This document shows, in pieces, positions 1-11,161 of a stretch of DNA of 64,000 nucleotides. The notes under the pieces are model-generated. The model worked only from the letters and a program-made list of their open reading frames with translations. It ran no database searches and had not been told where the DNA came from. The position numbers and the translations under genes were made by a program. Numbering within the stretch: position 1 is the stretch's first letter; each line of letters opens with the position of its first letter. The DNA comes from Hypholoma sublateritium FD-334 SS-4 (Eukaryota; Basidiomycota; Agaricomycetes; Agaricales; Strophariaceae), in the NCBI GenBank assembly GCA_000827495.1, contig KN817543.1, positions 186,001 through 250,000 on the forward strand, written 5' to 3'.

Positions 1-243
1 AACCGGTAAAGTACAGGGAGGAGGCTACGGCGAAGGAGAGAGAATTGACAAACGGTCGAGCATGACGGACGCGTGATGGCATCCGGCTGTATCCGGCCCA
101 GCACCGCTTTGACCTGCGCCGCGTCGCTTGCCCACGCCTCCTGCTCAGCACGGCGAAATATGCATCGCCTGCCTCCCGTCTTTTTCGAGCACACGCGTAT
201 CGCCCCCACCGCCATCGCAGCACTCACGCCTCTGGTCTTCAGT
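1..243. repeat. Copy A of an inverted dispersed repeat
   Basis: This segment is nearly identical to the reverse complement of 52837-53057. The main difference is an extra stretch of about 16 bases near position 145, flanked by a short CAC repeat. Similarity stops abruptly near 243, just after a CCTCTGGTCTTC motif. At the other side the copy runs off the window, so its true end is unseen. No coding function is assigned; short open frames in both copies are the same shared sequence read in parallel. Confidence 0.85.
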
Positions 244-3200
244 GGCAATCGAACGTGGGCGTCAACACAGGCATAGCATCAGAAACGCGTCCTCATTGCA
301 TTACCAGGACGTAAGGCAGCGGCCAGACATCGGTGCGCTTACAGCAGTTCGCCGGGCATATCAGGACGAAATGAACTTGAAGTTGCCGAAATCACGATGG
401 GCGTCAGCGCAGGCGTAGAAAGTTGAAACGGCGACATGTCCAGCGATCGCCGATAGTGATGATCGATAGAAAGTTTACAGTAAAGCTGGTGAATCAGAGC
501 GTACTGAGGCGATGTAAGCATAACGGCGACGGGCGGACGTATTCTGCCGCCTGCGTCTCAATGCGAAAACACGGCTGCGAGGATTATTGTAGAGGACCGC
601 GAGCGGCAAGCGGAAATGAAGCGCTCACCACGGAGCGCAGAACGCTGAATACTCACCCCCAATAACATGTTCACGGACGGCGTTGATATAGAGCTGGGTA
701 GCACTGTCACCATACGAGGAACCAACGAGGAACTGTGGCTGGCCGACGTCGTGTGTGAAGTGAGTGGATATCGATGGCCTCGGGATTCCACTGGCCCGAG
801 TGTTTACACGTGATGGACGCGTATCTTGGTTTTCCCTGCTGGTTCTGCCTGTTTCTGACCAAGGCCGACGCACACTGCGGCGCTGCTGTAAGTACTTCTG
901 AGTTTACGTCTGGATTCGAAGTATGTACGTGCTTTACTTGATCTATTACTGCTTGTTCTCACTGTGCGCAGGATCGCCCTGTATTCGACACGTCGTTATA
1001 ATCTGCGCCACACTCCTCCCTGTCCCATGGTGGCACCCGCGCCGCCTCCTCAACTTCTAAGGGCCCCTCCTTCTGCTCCGCGTGCCGTCCTCTGATCCAT
1101 CGTGCGCCCGTCTTCGCTCACAATTCCCCGACAGCAACGTCTACCTCCACTTGGCTGAGCCTTCTATGCACACCGCCTTCACCGAAGACGTCAACGCTGA
1201 CAAGACAGAACTCGCCGGTCTGCGAGCCTGAGCTCGCTGCCCACGTCTCTCAGCAATACCGCCGTACACGTCTGGGTGCCGGCGCTGCCTCACTCGCTCT
1301 CTTGGATAGACATGCGGGAGCTTTCTGGTATGCAGGCCCCTTTGGAGGAGCAGCTCACGTACGTCGGCGCTGCGTCGCGCAGTCAAAACCGGTGTTGCCA
1401 TCGCCGCCCGCGTTGAGGCGGATGATCCAGCTGGCGCGTACAGAGAGCATGTCTCCCGTGGTCAGACCCCTGCCCGCACCGAGACTTACTCAGGCCGTGA
1501 ATCCACTATACGCAGAGCAACACGTTATCCTCCACGAAGGACGGGCCCGTGCCCCAATTTCGAGTGAAGGTATGCCCAGCGCGTTTACTACCTCATCGTT
1601 CTCGTCAGTGCTCACCGTGTTTCAGGTCCACTACCCGCCTCGCTCTGACTCGTGCCCTCAGAAACGGGCGACGCGTATACCCGCTGGCACCGCCATGCAT
1701 CCCGTACGCCGGTGTTAAGGAACCTCAGCGCTGATGCACACGACATTCGACGGCCCCGACAACGCGCCCGTGTGCTCTCACATCCCCGTACTCAAGCCGC
1801 TGTGTCCGGTGATATAGGCGGTAGCAGCACATGGAGATCCCCCTCCATACACCCCTGCCCTCCGCCGATTCAATTGTCGATCCAACGGGACCATCGCCGC
1901 TCGAACCCCTCACTCGCCCGCATCTCCCGCGTCGCGTCTTTGTGTGCGTCGTCCCGCGCCCGGCGCCTCGCGCCGCACACCGGCCACGCCACACCGCCAC
2001 GAGCGGCGTCAGCGCGCCTACACCCGGCCGTCGTACGTCCACGCTTGCCTGTTGTCACGTGTGCAGCGTGCTTGCACTGACGCGATCTACTGAAGCAATC
2101 ATCCAGGCCTCCACGAAGGGCGCGACGTCGCTCCCTGTGGCCCGCCACGGTCGTTCGTGAACCGGCTCTTCCGCGGCATGTCCCGATCACCATCGCCGTA
2201 TTCGGGACCTCGGGGCGCAACTGCGCGATTATCGACGCCGGGCTTGGATGCTCGCTCGCTGTACACGGCCACGACGTCAGCGTACGTCCCGCTCGTCTGT
2301 TTGCGCGTGTCTTGTGTGCGCGGAAGCTGACCGATTAATGTGGGCAGTTCAAATGCATGGCTGGTATTGGAAATGTGCCCAAGTGGGACCGCAGCGCGGG
2401 TGGGCGGGTACCGGTTCCATCTGTGCCGATTAAGGAAAGCTACCCTGGAGATTGTGCATTCCAGAGCGCGCTGAGCAGGTCGTCTGGCAGAGAAATTGTG
2501 GATGGAGTAACATTCAACGTGAATCACAGTTTCCCGCTTTATTTTCTTTTGCTCAATCAAGGGGAGAAAGCTAGCCACCAGTGTGCGCCTGACCTTTTAT
2601 ATATAGTATATCATTGTTGTTTTAAATTACGGGGCCGAAAAGACACGAGTAATTTCAAGGTAATCAACTATAATGAATAAATTCTGTATTCTACGTCTCT
2701 CTAGCCACGAAGATTTATGCCAACGATGCAAAAAGCTTTTCCACGGCCTGAAGCCGGCATGTGGCGCCGCGTCCCGGGACCGGTTACCTGCAGTAACCGG
2801 CGGTGTTGACGTTGACGTTGAACTTGAACGTAACGCTGCAGCTCCCTCAGTGCTCCGCCGATGTCTTGCGCTCCCTCGTAACCACCTCGTCTCTTGTGTC
2901 ACGCCGTTCTGTGCATCTCTCCGCCTACCGTGCTCCACGCCGCGGACGGACCACCCACAGCCCGCTATGCCACAAATACACCCTCGACGGCCGCATGTCC
3001 TCGCGCGCCTGTTGTTTATGTAGCAGGTGCCAATGCATGAACCTCGCAGCGATTAATCCAGGGCTCTTTGGACAAGACGGCGTTCCCTGCGCTGACGCGA
3101 ACGCACAGCTCTCACCACTGGGCATTCAAGAGCCTGCCCTCCGCGGGGCTCGTCCCACTCGCTGCCGCCGCATTCGCGAACATGGGAGCAGTAAACAGCG

Positions 3201-4741
3201 GTGTCTCGCCTCGAAAGCAGGGCCGGGTTCGGACGATGTCCATCTCGCATCTCCTCCACTCCCCCACACCCACGTTGACTCCTGCGTTGCGTCTCTTTGT
3301 GCGTCTCTGCGCCCACTATGTTTCACGCCGCACACTGACCGCCCCGCAGCCCGATATGCCACGAATAGCTCCCCGTATGCAAATCCCCCGGCCGACCGTC
3401 CGTCTTCTCGCGCGTATTGTCCTTGCAGGGCTCCGTGAACGATGAAACTTTGCTCCCCACTCCCTCGCACATGCACTGCTCACGGCTCGCGCAACTGGAC
3501 CTCTTCGTGGGGCTCGTTCCACCCACCGTCGTCGCGTTTGCGACCTCGAATAGCAACTCCCTGTTCCTCCGCGGCTGCGTGCTCAGCGTCTGGGCGTTAT
3601 GCACAGTCATATTAATGTACGTCCCCCTTCTTTGCAATGTGTCTGTGTGTAGTGTGTTGGTGGGCTGATTGAAACGATGCGGCGTAGTTCGACTGAATCC
3701 TCGTGAATTACCTGCACACGCTCGAGTTCACAGCCGTCTACGTTCGAGGAGCCGTGCGTGCGCAAAGCGTACAACGTCGCCAGCTGCATGCTCACCACCG
3801 CGCCGCTGGCGAGCCCGCTCCTGCACATGCATGCGTTGCGTCGTCACCCGTAAGCTTTTATTATACGCATGTAGTGATTCATCTGACGTGCTGCTGTAGT
3901 CGAGATCGCTGTAGGCTATCCAGAGCTTTGGAACACCGCACGCGACCCCCAATGCCTCGAATACCCCGACGAATTCGTCTTCGCTCTCGACCGAACGTAA
4001 GCGGTGCCGCACGAATGGCAGGATCCAGGACCTGCCGCGAGCCAAGTTTTGCGTCATGTGCGATTTATGATTGTCTTAGTTTTCACTTTTTTTGTTTAAA
4101 TTTACTTTGAATATCAGGCCACCCCTGCTTCACCTCGTATCAGATGACGCCCAGCGGCGCATCGCCGCCTCAACGCTAGCCCTCTTCCCCTCCCTCTTGC
4201 GAGCCCGCTCAAGACGTACGTCGGATTGCGCTACACAGCGTGTCAATATATCAGCGCGATCAGTCAGAGCGTCGGTACGCTCATATCTCAATCACGATCG
4301 AGAAGCCGATTCTGATGAAGAATGACCGCGTCATGAAGTGGATGAAGCACAATATGTAAATGGAAAAGACGGCTCTGGTGAAGTAATTGTTCGTCTCTGC
4401 ATATCCGACTTCAATTCATCTGCTTACATATCTTCGCAGGCGGGGGAAAGTTGACAACGGTAACCAGCGTAATTACCGGGGGACAATGTAATTTTTTGGA
4501 TCAATTGGAACTCGACGCAGTTCCACTTACGATGACCAGCACCTAGATGCGTCTATTAATTATGACGAAGCACATGTCGTTCCTGTCACCGTCTGACTTC
4601 AGCACTAGAAGTTTCATTGTACCAGGTAGACGTATGCGCGTAAACAAATTTGAAGGATTGACGATCAAATGCATGGGTCGATACGATACATGGACAGGCA
4701 CTCGAAATAAAAGTAGATATTAATTACGGAGTCGAAGGACT
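244..4741. other. Gene-poor GC-rich stretch with diverged internal repeats
   Basis: No gene can be supported here. Open frames are short, overlap on both strands and show no domain. A unit recurs near 1926-1990, 2890-3015 and 3280-3425. The last two copies also share a second half (about 3120-3182 and 3490-3548). A smaller diverged duplication links about 241-288 with 380-428. From about 4080 the sequence becomes AT-richer and is probably the 3' flank of the HMG-box gene. Confidence 0.5.
2890..3548. repeat. Diverged tandem duplication, unit about 350-400 bp
   Basis: Two copies are visible: about 2890-3182 and 3280-3548. In parallel frames the first half of each reads as similar peptides: SCVTPFCASLRLPC in the first copy and SCVASLCASLRPLC in the second. 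A third, shorter relative at about 1926-1990 reads RVASLCASSRARRL. The second halves share a cgyggggctcgtyccac motif. There is no continuous frame or catalytic motif, so it may be a decayed gene family or a non-coding repeat. Confidence 0.55.
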
Positions 4742-5693
4742 TTAATGAAAGGTGAGGAACCGATTCGATAGGTAATCATCCGGATTGAATTCGAAATTCT
4801 GGAGGCCGTAGTCGCGCGCCGGCGGAGAAACGCCGTCAATAGCAGCCGGATAGCATAGATCGGCGAGAGGGAACGGGGTCCGGGCGTAGCAATCGACTTG
4901 ACTCGAAAGCGGCTCCGATGTCGCAAAGGAATCCGCGACTAGGAGAGTGTTGGTCCCGAACTCGAGGGACGGAGGAAGACCGTCAATGAGGGAATTAGCG
5001 TGATCAGCCTTAGCGTCGCCCATGCAAAGCTGCGAGAAGGTGAATCCTGCGCGCTCGGGGAGCGCGAGAATGGGTGGTGCGTGCGGCGACACGGTTTGGG
5101 ACGTCACAGTGACGCGCGTGGGCTTCCTAGCACGCGTGCCCTTGGGGGTGGGGGAGTACTGGTAGTCCGGGTGCTCAATCTTATGTAGCATCTGTTCCAG
5201 GCGCGCAGTCTCCTGATACGTGTATTTCTCCGCGTCGGTCATCGCATTCCAGACAAGTCCCTTCCCCGCCTGCTTCTGTGCAGAGATAAACGCGGAGCGG
5301 AAGACGAAGAAGGCATTGCGTGGGCGGCGAATATGAGTGGGATCACGGCGGTGGGTGGGAGATTTTCTGTTGCGCTTTAAGGCAGGGGAACTGTTGGTGA
5401 GTGGCTCCGCGCTGTCGGACGAGGATGCGGTGCATGAGGAGGCTGGGCTGGGAGCCAGCGTGTCGGTCGTCGAATAAGCGAGTGGATCTGGAGATGAGAA
5501 GCTCGAATAGGGCGACAGAGCTGCCTCGAGGCTCCAGGGATAAATCGCGTAATTGTTCTCTGAAAATAATAGACGGAATAATCAGACTTCGAAAACAGAT
5601 TCACAAAATAAGTGATATACCAGGCGATAAATCTCTGGCGGTATATAATTGCCCGGTGGGCCACTGGGGGACTTCGTTATGGTAAAGAGACAT
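4742..5693 (-). CDS. HMG-box transcription factor, 296 aa, short HMG box
   Basis: Likely a sequence-specific nuclear DNA-binding regulator. Exons are 5621-5693 and 4742-5559, with a 61-nt GT-AG intron at 5560-5620; the joined length is exactly 297 codons. Residues 1-100 are Ser/Pro-rich and end in a basic stretch (KRNRK). The HMG box spans about 102-160: it opens with RRPRNAFFVFR and closes with HPDYQYSP, both family hallmarks, with W128 and EKYTY of helix 3 between them. Canonical boxes are about 70 residues; this one is about 59 because most of helix 2 (the S-x-I-S-x-x-L-G part) is absent. The C-terminal 130 residues show no known domain. The start was chosen because it is the first ATG that joins in frame to the HMG exon. 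Fungal HMG proteins of this class include mating and morphogenesis regulators, but no specific role follows from the sequence. Confidence 0.85.
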
Positions 5694-8600
5694 GATGGCA
5701 GTGTGTATGTGTCAAAGAAAAGGTAAAGCGCGTTGCAGAAATCAAGGAAAGAGTAGATAAGTGTTCAGTGGACTCTGAATACCAATTACTGATTGCTTAC
5801 CTCGTCTGCCAAATCGGTCACCTTATGAGGGTTAGCGAGCATAATCGAGGGGTTTCCCAAATTGTAGCGCATGAAAGTTACCCCTCGTCAATATCACCTC
5901 GTTGTGTGAAGGGAAAACGAGGCAGCACGAGGCAGGGTTCGTACCGACATTCCGCGCACGGGGTTGCTGATAACCAATCGATGACAATGGGCAGGCGGTA
6001 TTTTGGTGACAGAGACACTCGTTGGCGTGGCTTGGGCCGGATACCAGATGTTCGCAGCTCTGTGGTTCACTCAGATACCATTGAAAGGCAATACGGGTGG
6101 ACAGTCGGTCGGGCTCTGCTGGTTCAACGAAGTTGTAAGTTGCCTTGTTGGTTTGAGCTGGGTTTGAGAGAAATTCGAAGGTGCCGTGGCAGTCGCCTGG
6201 AATAATCAGTGATATATTTGGATATGTTGAGGTTGCCTCGAGGCTGACTTGAGGCGTGTACTTATATGTTGGGAATGAAGCAGTGCGAACGCTTCAAGTT
6301 GCGGACGAGTGCGTACGATGGGTTCATTTTGGGTTCAAGCTGACGCGATTTGCTTGGAAATGTTTGGTAACGATATCTGAGTCTAGGCCTCACTTGGCCC
6401 TCACGGCCGCTCCCGCCTACCGACCACGTCCATCGTGCCCGAACACGCATCCGTCACCTCCCGTCGCAGATTCCACTCACCCTACGCCTTGCTCGGCGCT
6501 CTTACTAGTATCCACCACACCTCACCGCACGCACCACCCCTGTCTCCGAAGTCACTGTTACCATGTGAACGTCCTTGCCTGAGTCCTGTGTATGTGATGC
6601 ACGTTCCGTAGCAATTCCGTCGTGCCACCAGATGCACTGAACAACGCGAAGGACATAGCATTTATTCTCCTCCTTCACCACACGTCGACGTGCACGACAT
6701 GCCCGCCATCATTGACGGCCGTACGAGCCGACTCCGGCACGGTAGCCCCGCTTCCACCACGCGTGCGTGCGCGCTGGCCCTTCAAATGCACAAGAAAACT
6801 TGTTGGCGCGGCCGTGTACGCGCGGTACGAAGGGCTCACGTGGAATTAGGAGAAAACTGACCGCACGCTCGCGGCGTGCGCAGACGCAACGATGAGGTGC
6901 GTGCGCCGGGACACGGGTGGGGCGGGGCATAAGTGTAACCTGCGCCGCTGCGCGACGCGTCATGCTGTAAATGAAACAGAGCTCATTTCTTTGGGCCCCC
7001 TCATAACGCAGCCTGTCGCCTTTGTCGCGCTCGACTCTGGACCGATATCAGACCTCCAGACATGAAACTGACGGCGCACTCCCCCAAAGGCTCGCCCGCT
7101 CATTTATTCGACGCGTCCCGCGATCATCAGGGGCCACACGGGCCGACTCCGCCGTGTACGCCCGCCTCTACCATCGACGCCCCATGGTGCACCGTCTGTG
7201 CTGCCCGCTTGCGCTTCGAATGCGTGTATACTCCTCGACGCCGTGTCTGCGCGGTACCCTTAGTACCGCGGACATGCGGTATCAGGAAACAGCGGACGAT
7301 CGGCGCGCACTGTGCGCAGACGCGACGGTGACGTGAGGTGCTTGCGCGTGTCTCTGTAAACTGAGTAGCGAAGAACACTGCAGAGTTAACGCGATTCACA
7401 CCCGCGTTCAGTGTGTACGATGAGGAGGCACGCTCCGCACAGCGGATCCAGAATGCAGTGACCGCAGGCCGGCGCGCTGAGTTCCTCAACGCTCAGTATT
7501 GAAGCAGTACACCTCTGCTAGTGGCGCCCCACGCAGCACGCGTGCGCTGCGTACGGCACCCCCGGATATTAGACGCTCCCTGCGTGACTCGCACGGCCGC
7601 TGCGTGTAGCGCTTCCACGCGCTCCGGTGACTAGACTTCGCTCCTATGTCCGCGCCAAGCGGTTATAGCGAGCGCGCTGCTTTTTCGGCGCTGTCGCGCT
7701 GTTCGTGATGTATGTACATATGTGAGAACTCGCTCGGTGAGTATATTTATCGCAACGCGGACTGTTTCTCACTCACATCATATCTTTCTATTGCAGGACG
7801 CGTGTTCTTAGCATTGTCGCCTCCAGCGTGGGGCACCGCCCGCACTATGCACCTCATTGAACGGCCTGTCCGTGGAGTTGCAAACTGCACGAATATTCAT
7901 TCTGTTTCCACTCGCACTGATCGCTCATTGATGTGATTTTAGCTCGGTCGTTCCAGACCACCCTTGTCTCCGCGCTGACGTTGAATTTCGCTTCCGAGTT
8001 CTTGAGCGCGGGCGCTCATCCGCGTCTGTCGTGTTCGCGCGCAGGGCAGATATAGGCTTCTTGAATGCTCAGAAGCGGGGGTAACGCGTGTACATGAAAT
8101 AGTATGCATGGGCTGGTTCAGGTTATGGGCTTGGTTTTGTTTTAATACCATTTTTTTCTTTTCCCTGCCTCGTTCCTAGCTGCGGGCGCCTCCGCAGTTG
8201 GCTGGGCTGACGACATAGATGCGTTTTTCTGCGGTTTCAATCGCAGACTGCAACCAGGCGTGGCTCTCACATAGACATCACCATTTGCGGCGCGCTTCCT
8301 TCCTTGCCTTTGCCACTCTGGTCTGCCATTCTCGAGGGTTATATCGAGCATTGCTCGTATAGAGACCGGCCATCGGTCCATGGCGGTGTCACGGAAGGGT
8401 AGCGAAATATATGCGCGCACGCGTACATCAATCGCGCCGCCTATCTTCCATCGTATCGTGCTCTGCACGTATGCGCGAAAAAGAGGTACACGCCGTGCGT
8501 CAGGGGAAGAGCGCACCGGCTCCGGGGTTGAAATGTAAAATTTGTGCACATGGAACTTGGAAGCAAACGCGAGGCAGTATTGCGAGGCCACGCGGAAGGA

Positions 8601-8885
8601 TTTAGTCCAGCCTACGGCATGATGAGATTTAAATTAACAGGAATTGTCATAGGCAATTCAATCATGATCAATTTCTTGGAAGATCTGACTCAAATCAGCA
8701 ACTTTATAAGCATATCACAGCTCCTTTACATTGACCTCACACAAGTCTCACTCGATCTTTCCCAGGCATTTATTTATTCTGACGGCAAATTGTGGTGTTA
8801 CAAAGGGTCTGTGTTTAGCTATAGGTCACTGAAGCATTACTCAAGCCATTGGACCGAGTCATTGTTGTATCATGCGATGCATGCT
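5694..8885. other. Intergenic stretch, upstream of the HMG gene and downstream of tyrosinase
   Basis: No gene is supported. Roughly 6400-7700 is GC-rich and contains a diverged pair of segments (about 6715-6915 and 7125-7350). Around 8544-8938 an open frame lies on the plus strand, but it overlaps the last tyrosinase exon in antisense and has no recognisable domain. Confidence 0.5.
6715..7350. repeat. Two diverged copies of a GC-rich segment
   Basis: About 6715-6915 and 7125-7350 share a succession of landmarks in the same order: a CGACTCCG motif, a CTTCRAATGC motif, a CCGTGTRYGCGCGGTA motif, and then TGTGCGCAGACGC-like sequence followed by GAGGTGC. The spacing is about 410 bp. There is no coding frame common to both copies that carries a known motif. 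Confidence 0.5.
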
Positions 8886-11161
8886 CTAGCGACATCCGCC
8901 AGCGCGTCCACGAGTGCATTCTGTGTAATGAATAGGTGATCCCGCAACCGGGAATATTGCGCCCGACGGATAGGTCAGAGGAGTGCAGAAGATAGTGACT
9001 TCGAGGGACGGTGGGTTTGCGGGTGTCCCGTCCACCTACATATATATGTTAGTTCATCTCTGAAGAAGAGTAGATTTCAAGGCTCTTACTCTTTGAGCCC
9101 TCCAATGCAAATTTTCCTTCAGATATTCGACAACGCCCGCAGGATCCAAAGAGTGAAGGCCCGAAATCCGGCAGATGCCACGATTGAGTGGGATAGAGCC
9201 CTGTTCCACAAACGCGCTCTGCGATCTGCAGTTCGCGCAGTTTCCGGCGTCCTCATTAGCCAAGATACAGTAGGTCCCGACGGATGTGGGGCTCAGTTCC
9301 CACTGTTTGGGATCAGTGGGTACCGTGCCAAGGAAGAGCACGACCTGGAAAGAACCTCCAACTTCGAACTTCTTGACACGGATGCGCGCAGTCCACTGCC
9401 ATTTTCCATGGTTAGGGCATTTTGAAGAAGGAACTGGAGCTGTGGGCGGGGCAGGTGTCGTAGGGGTGTTTGGAATGGAACCCAGTATGCCAGAGCCGGA
9501 GTAGAGCAGATTGACCTTTGCGCCGACCGCAGCCTTGATGGTCTGTGCGTTTCTTTTATCGATGCCGTTAAAGTCAGGGTAGGAGTACCCAAGCGACTCG
9601 GTGTTCGTTACTTCAGCTGAGGTCCAAAATGACGTGTTTGTTTTCCAATAAGGAGAGAGCGCTTTTATAATGAAGGTAATATCAGAGTATTGAAAAAATA
9701 ATCCCCCAGGATTTGATTGACGTACGTGTATTGGTATCGACAGTGGAGCCCTCAGGGATTGTCACCGTACCGTCCGCAGAATCACCAGGTGTCACCCAGA
9801 CTCCAGGATTGAGGGACGACCAAATAGAGAGCAGCCTATCAACGTTGGTGTGGTGAAGGTAAAAGATCGGGTCAAACGCTGTGTTACAGGAAAGCTCAGC
9901 GACATCTACACTAGGTATCATATTTCTGAGAGTGTGCTTACCAGCCATACTGTTGTCTCCCATATGTCCACGAAAACCTGAAGTAGACGATCCGACCCTT
10001 CCATGAATTCCGTTATGAATGCCCTCGACACTGGGAGGGGCACCCGGGGTGGGAGGTCCTTGAGCTTTGCTGAATGTATCCCAGTCGAATACTTGTGTCA
10101 ACAACGCGTATGTGTTCCCCTGGACACCTCCCAATGCTCCCTCTAAAATCCTGCAGAATATTACATGAATATTGATCTCAACAGATGCTGCAAGTTTGAC
10201 GTACGCAATCAATTCCGGCACGTTGCTTTCAGCTTGCCCGTTTGCGCTCGTTGGGCGTCTGAGAGTGGTGGGCCATATCTGGAAATTTCCCTCGAAAGAA
10301 GACGTTTCGCCGGGCGGGAAGATAAACTTGTAAAGAGGGTTTTCGACTTGGATCCTCGCTCCATTTGAACCCGTAATAGTAACGTGCTGGTACGAGATAA
10401 CCTCGGGAGGAGGAGTTGCGTGGGCCGCCCAATCCCAGTACGGCTGCCGAAGGGCGGCAGCTGCCTGCTTCCAACTGGCAGAGTCAACAGTATACGTGTT
10501 CGCAATATCCGCCGCGTGCTTCTGGAGAACTTGCTATAAAGGAACATGTGTCAGTATTTTTACACAGGTACAAGATTCAAGAGATTTGCCTCTAAAAGTA
10601 GGACATAGGGTCTGTGCCACGTCGGAAACAAGACAGTGCCATGAGTACAGTACCCCTGATATACTCCCTCGTCGTCAGAGGCAGTAGCGCCGTCCCATGC
10701 CTCGTATGGGCGTCCATGAATAGCCCCAATTTGAAAGAAAGACTGGACATTGTCATGCGAGTACTTGTATATCATATCTGTGGTGTACGTCAGGCAGAGC
10801 AATGGAAGATCGAAAATCATGAATTAAACACACCGAGAGCTTGAATATAGAGAGAAAAGAATTTCTCGTTCTTGACAAAGTCATGAATCTCGAGGCGGTT
10901 ATGGACGACGCCAGGAACACCAGTGATCAGGAAATGTGCGTCTTCTTGCTTTGTAGTAACAGAAGGAAGGTCATATCCTTGTCCACCGGCTGGCGCGACA
11001 TCACCACGACCTGGAGCTCCCGCTGGGTCGACATATCCACGGCCGGGGGCACCTGCAGGTGCAACATTGCCACTGCTTGGAGTACCAGCTGGCGCACCTT
11101 GGCTGTGCGCTCCAGAGTTCCCTCCCTGGGCATGGTGAGTCTGAGAAGAACGATAAGACAT
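8886..11161 (-). CDS. Tyrosinase (polyphenol oxidase), 642 aa, with C-terminal domain
   Basis: Type-3 copper monophenol/diphenol oxidase that makes o-quinones for melanin and phenol browning. Exons: 10834-11161, 10590-10777, 10205-10533, 9942-10150, 9726-9878, 9090-9661, 8886-9035; sum 1929 nt. CuA ligands are H130, H155 and H164, with C153 two residues before H155 (thioether motif C-T-H). CuB has H327 and H331 (IHNGIH) plus one of H360/H361 (FDPIFYLHH). The LGYSYPDF motif marks the end of the core domain. The C-terminal domain carries a CANC (CxxC) motif typical of latent fungal tyrosinases that are cleaved for activation. There is no signal peptide, consistent with a cytosolic enzyme. Residues 1-74 are an unusual Gly/Ala/Pro-rich extension with APGRG repeats before the family's normal start (HFLITGVPG). 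The second intron fits only as GC-AG. Confidence 0.95.

Noticed and set aside
8544..8938. A 131-codon plus-strand frame
   Set aside because: It overlaps the last tyrosinase exon in antisense and has no domain or splice partner.
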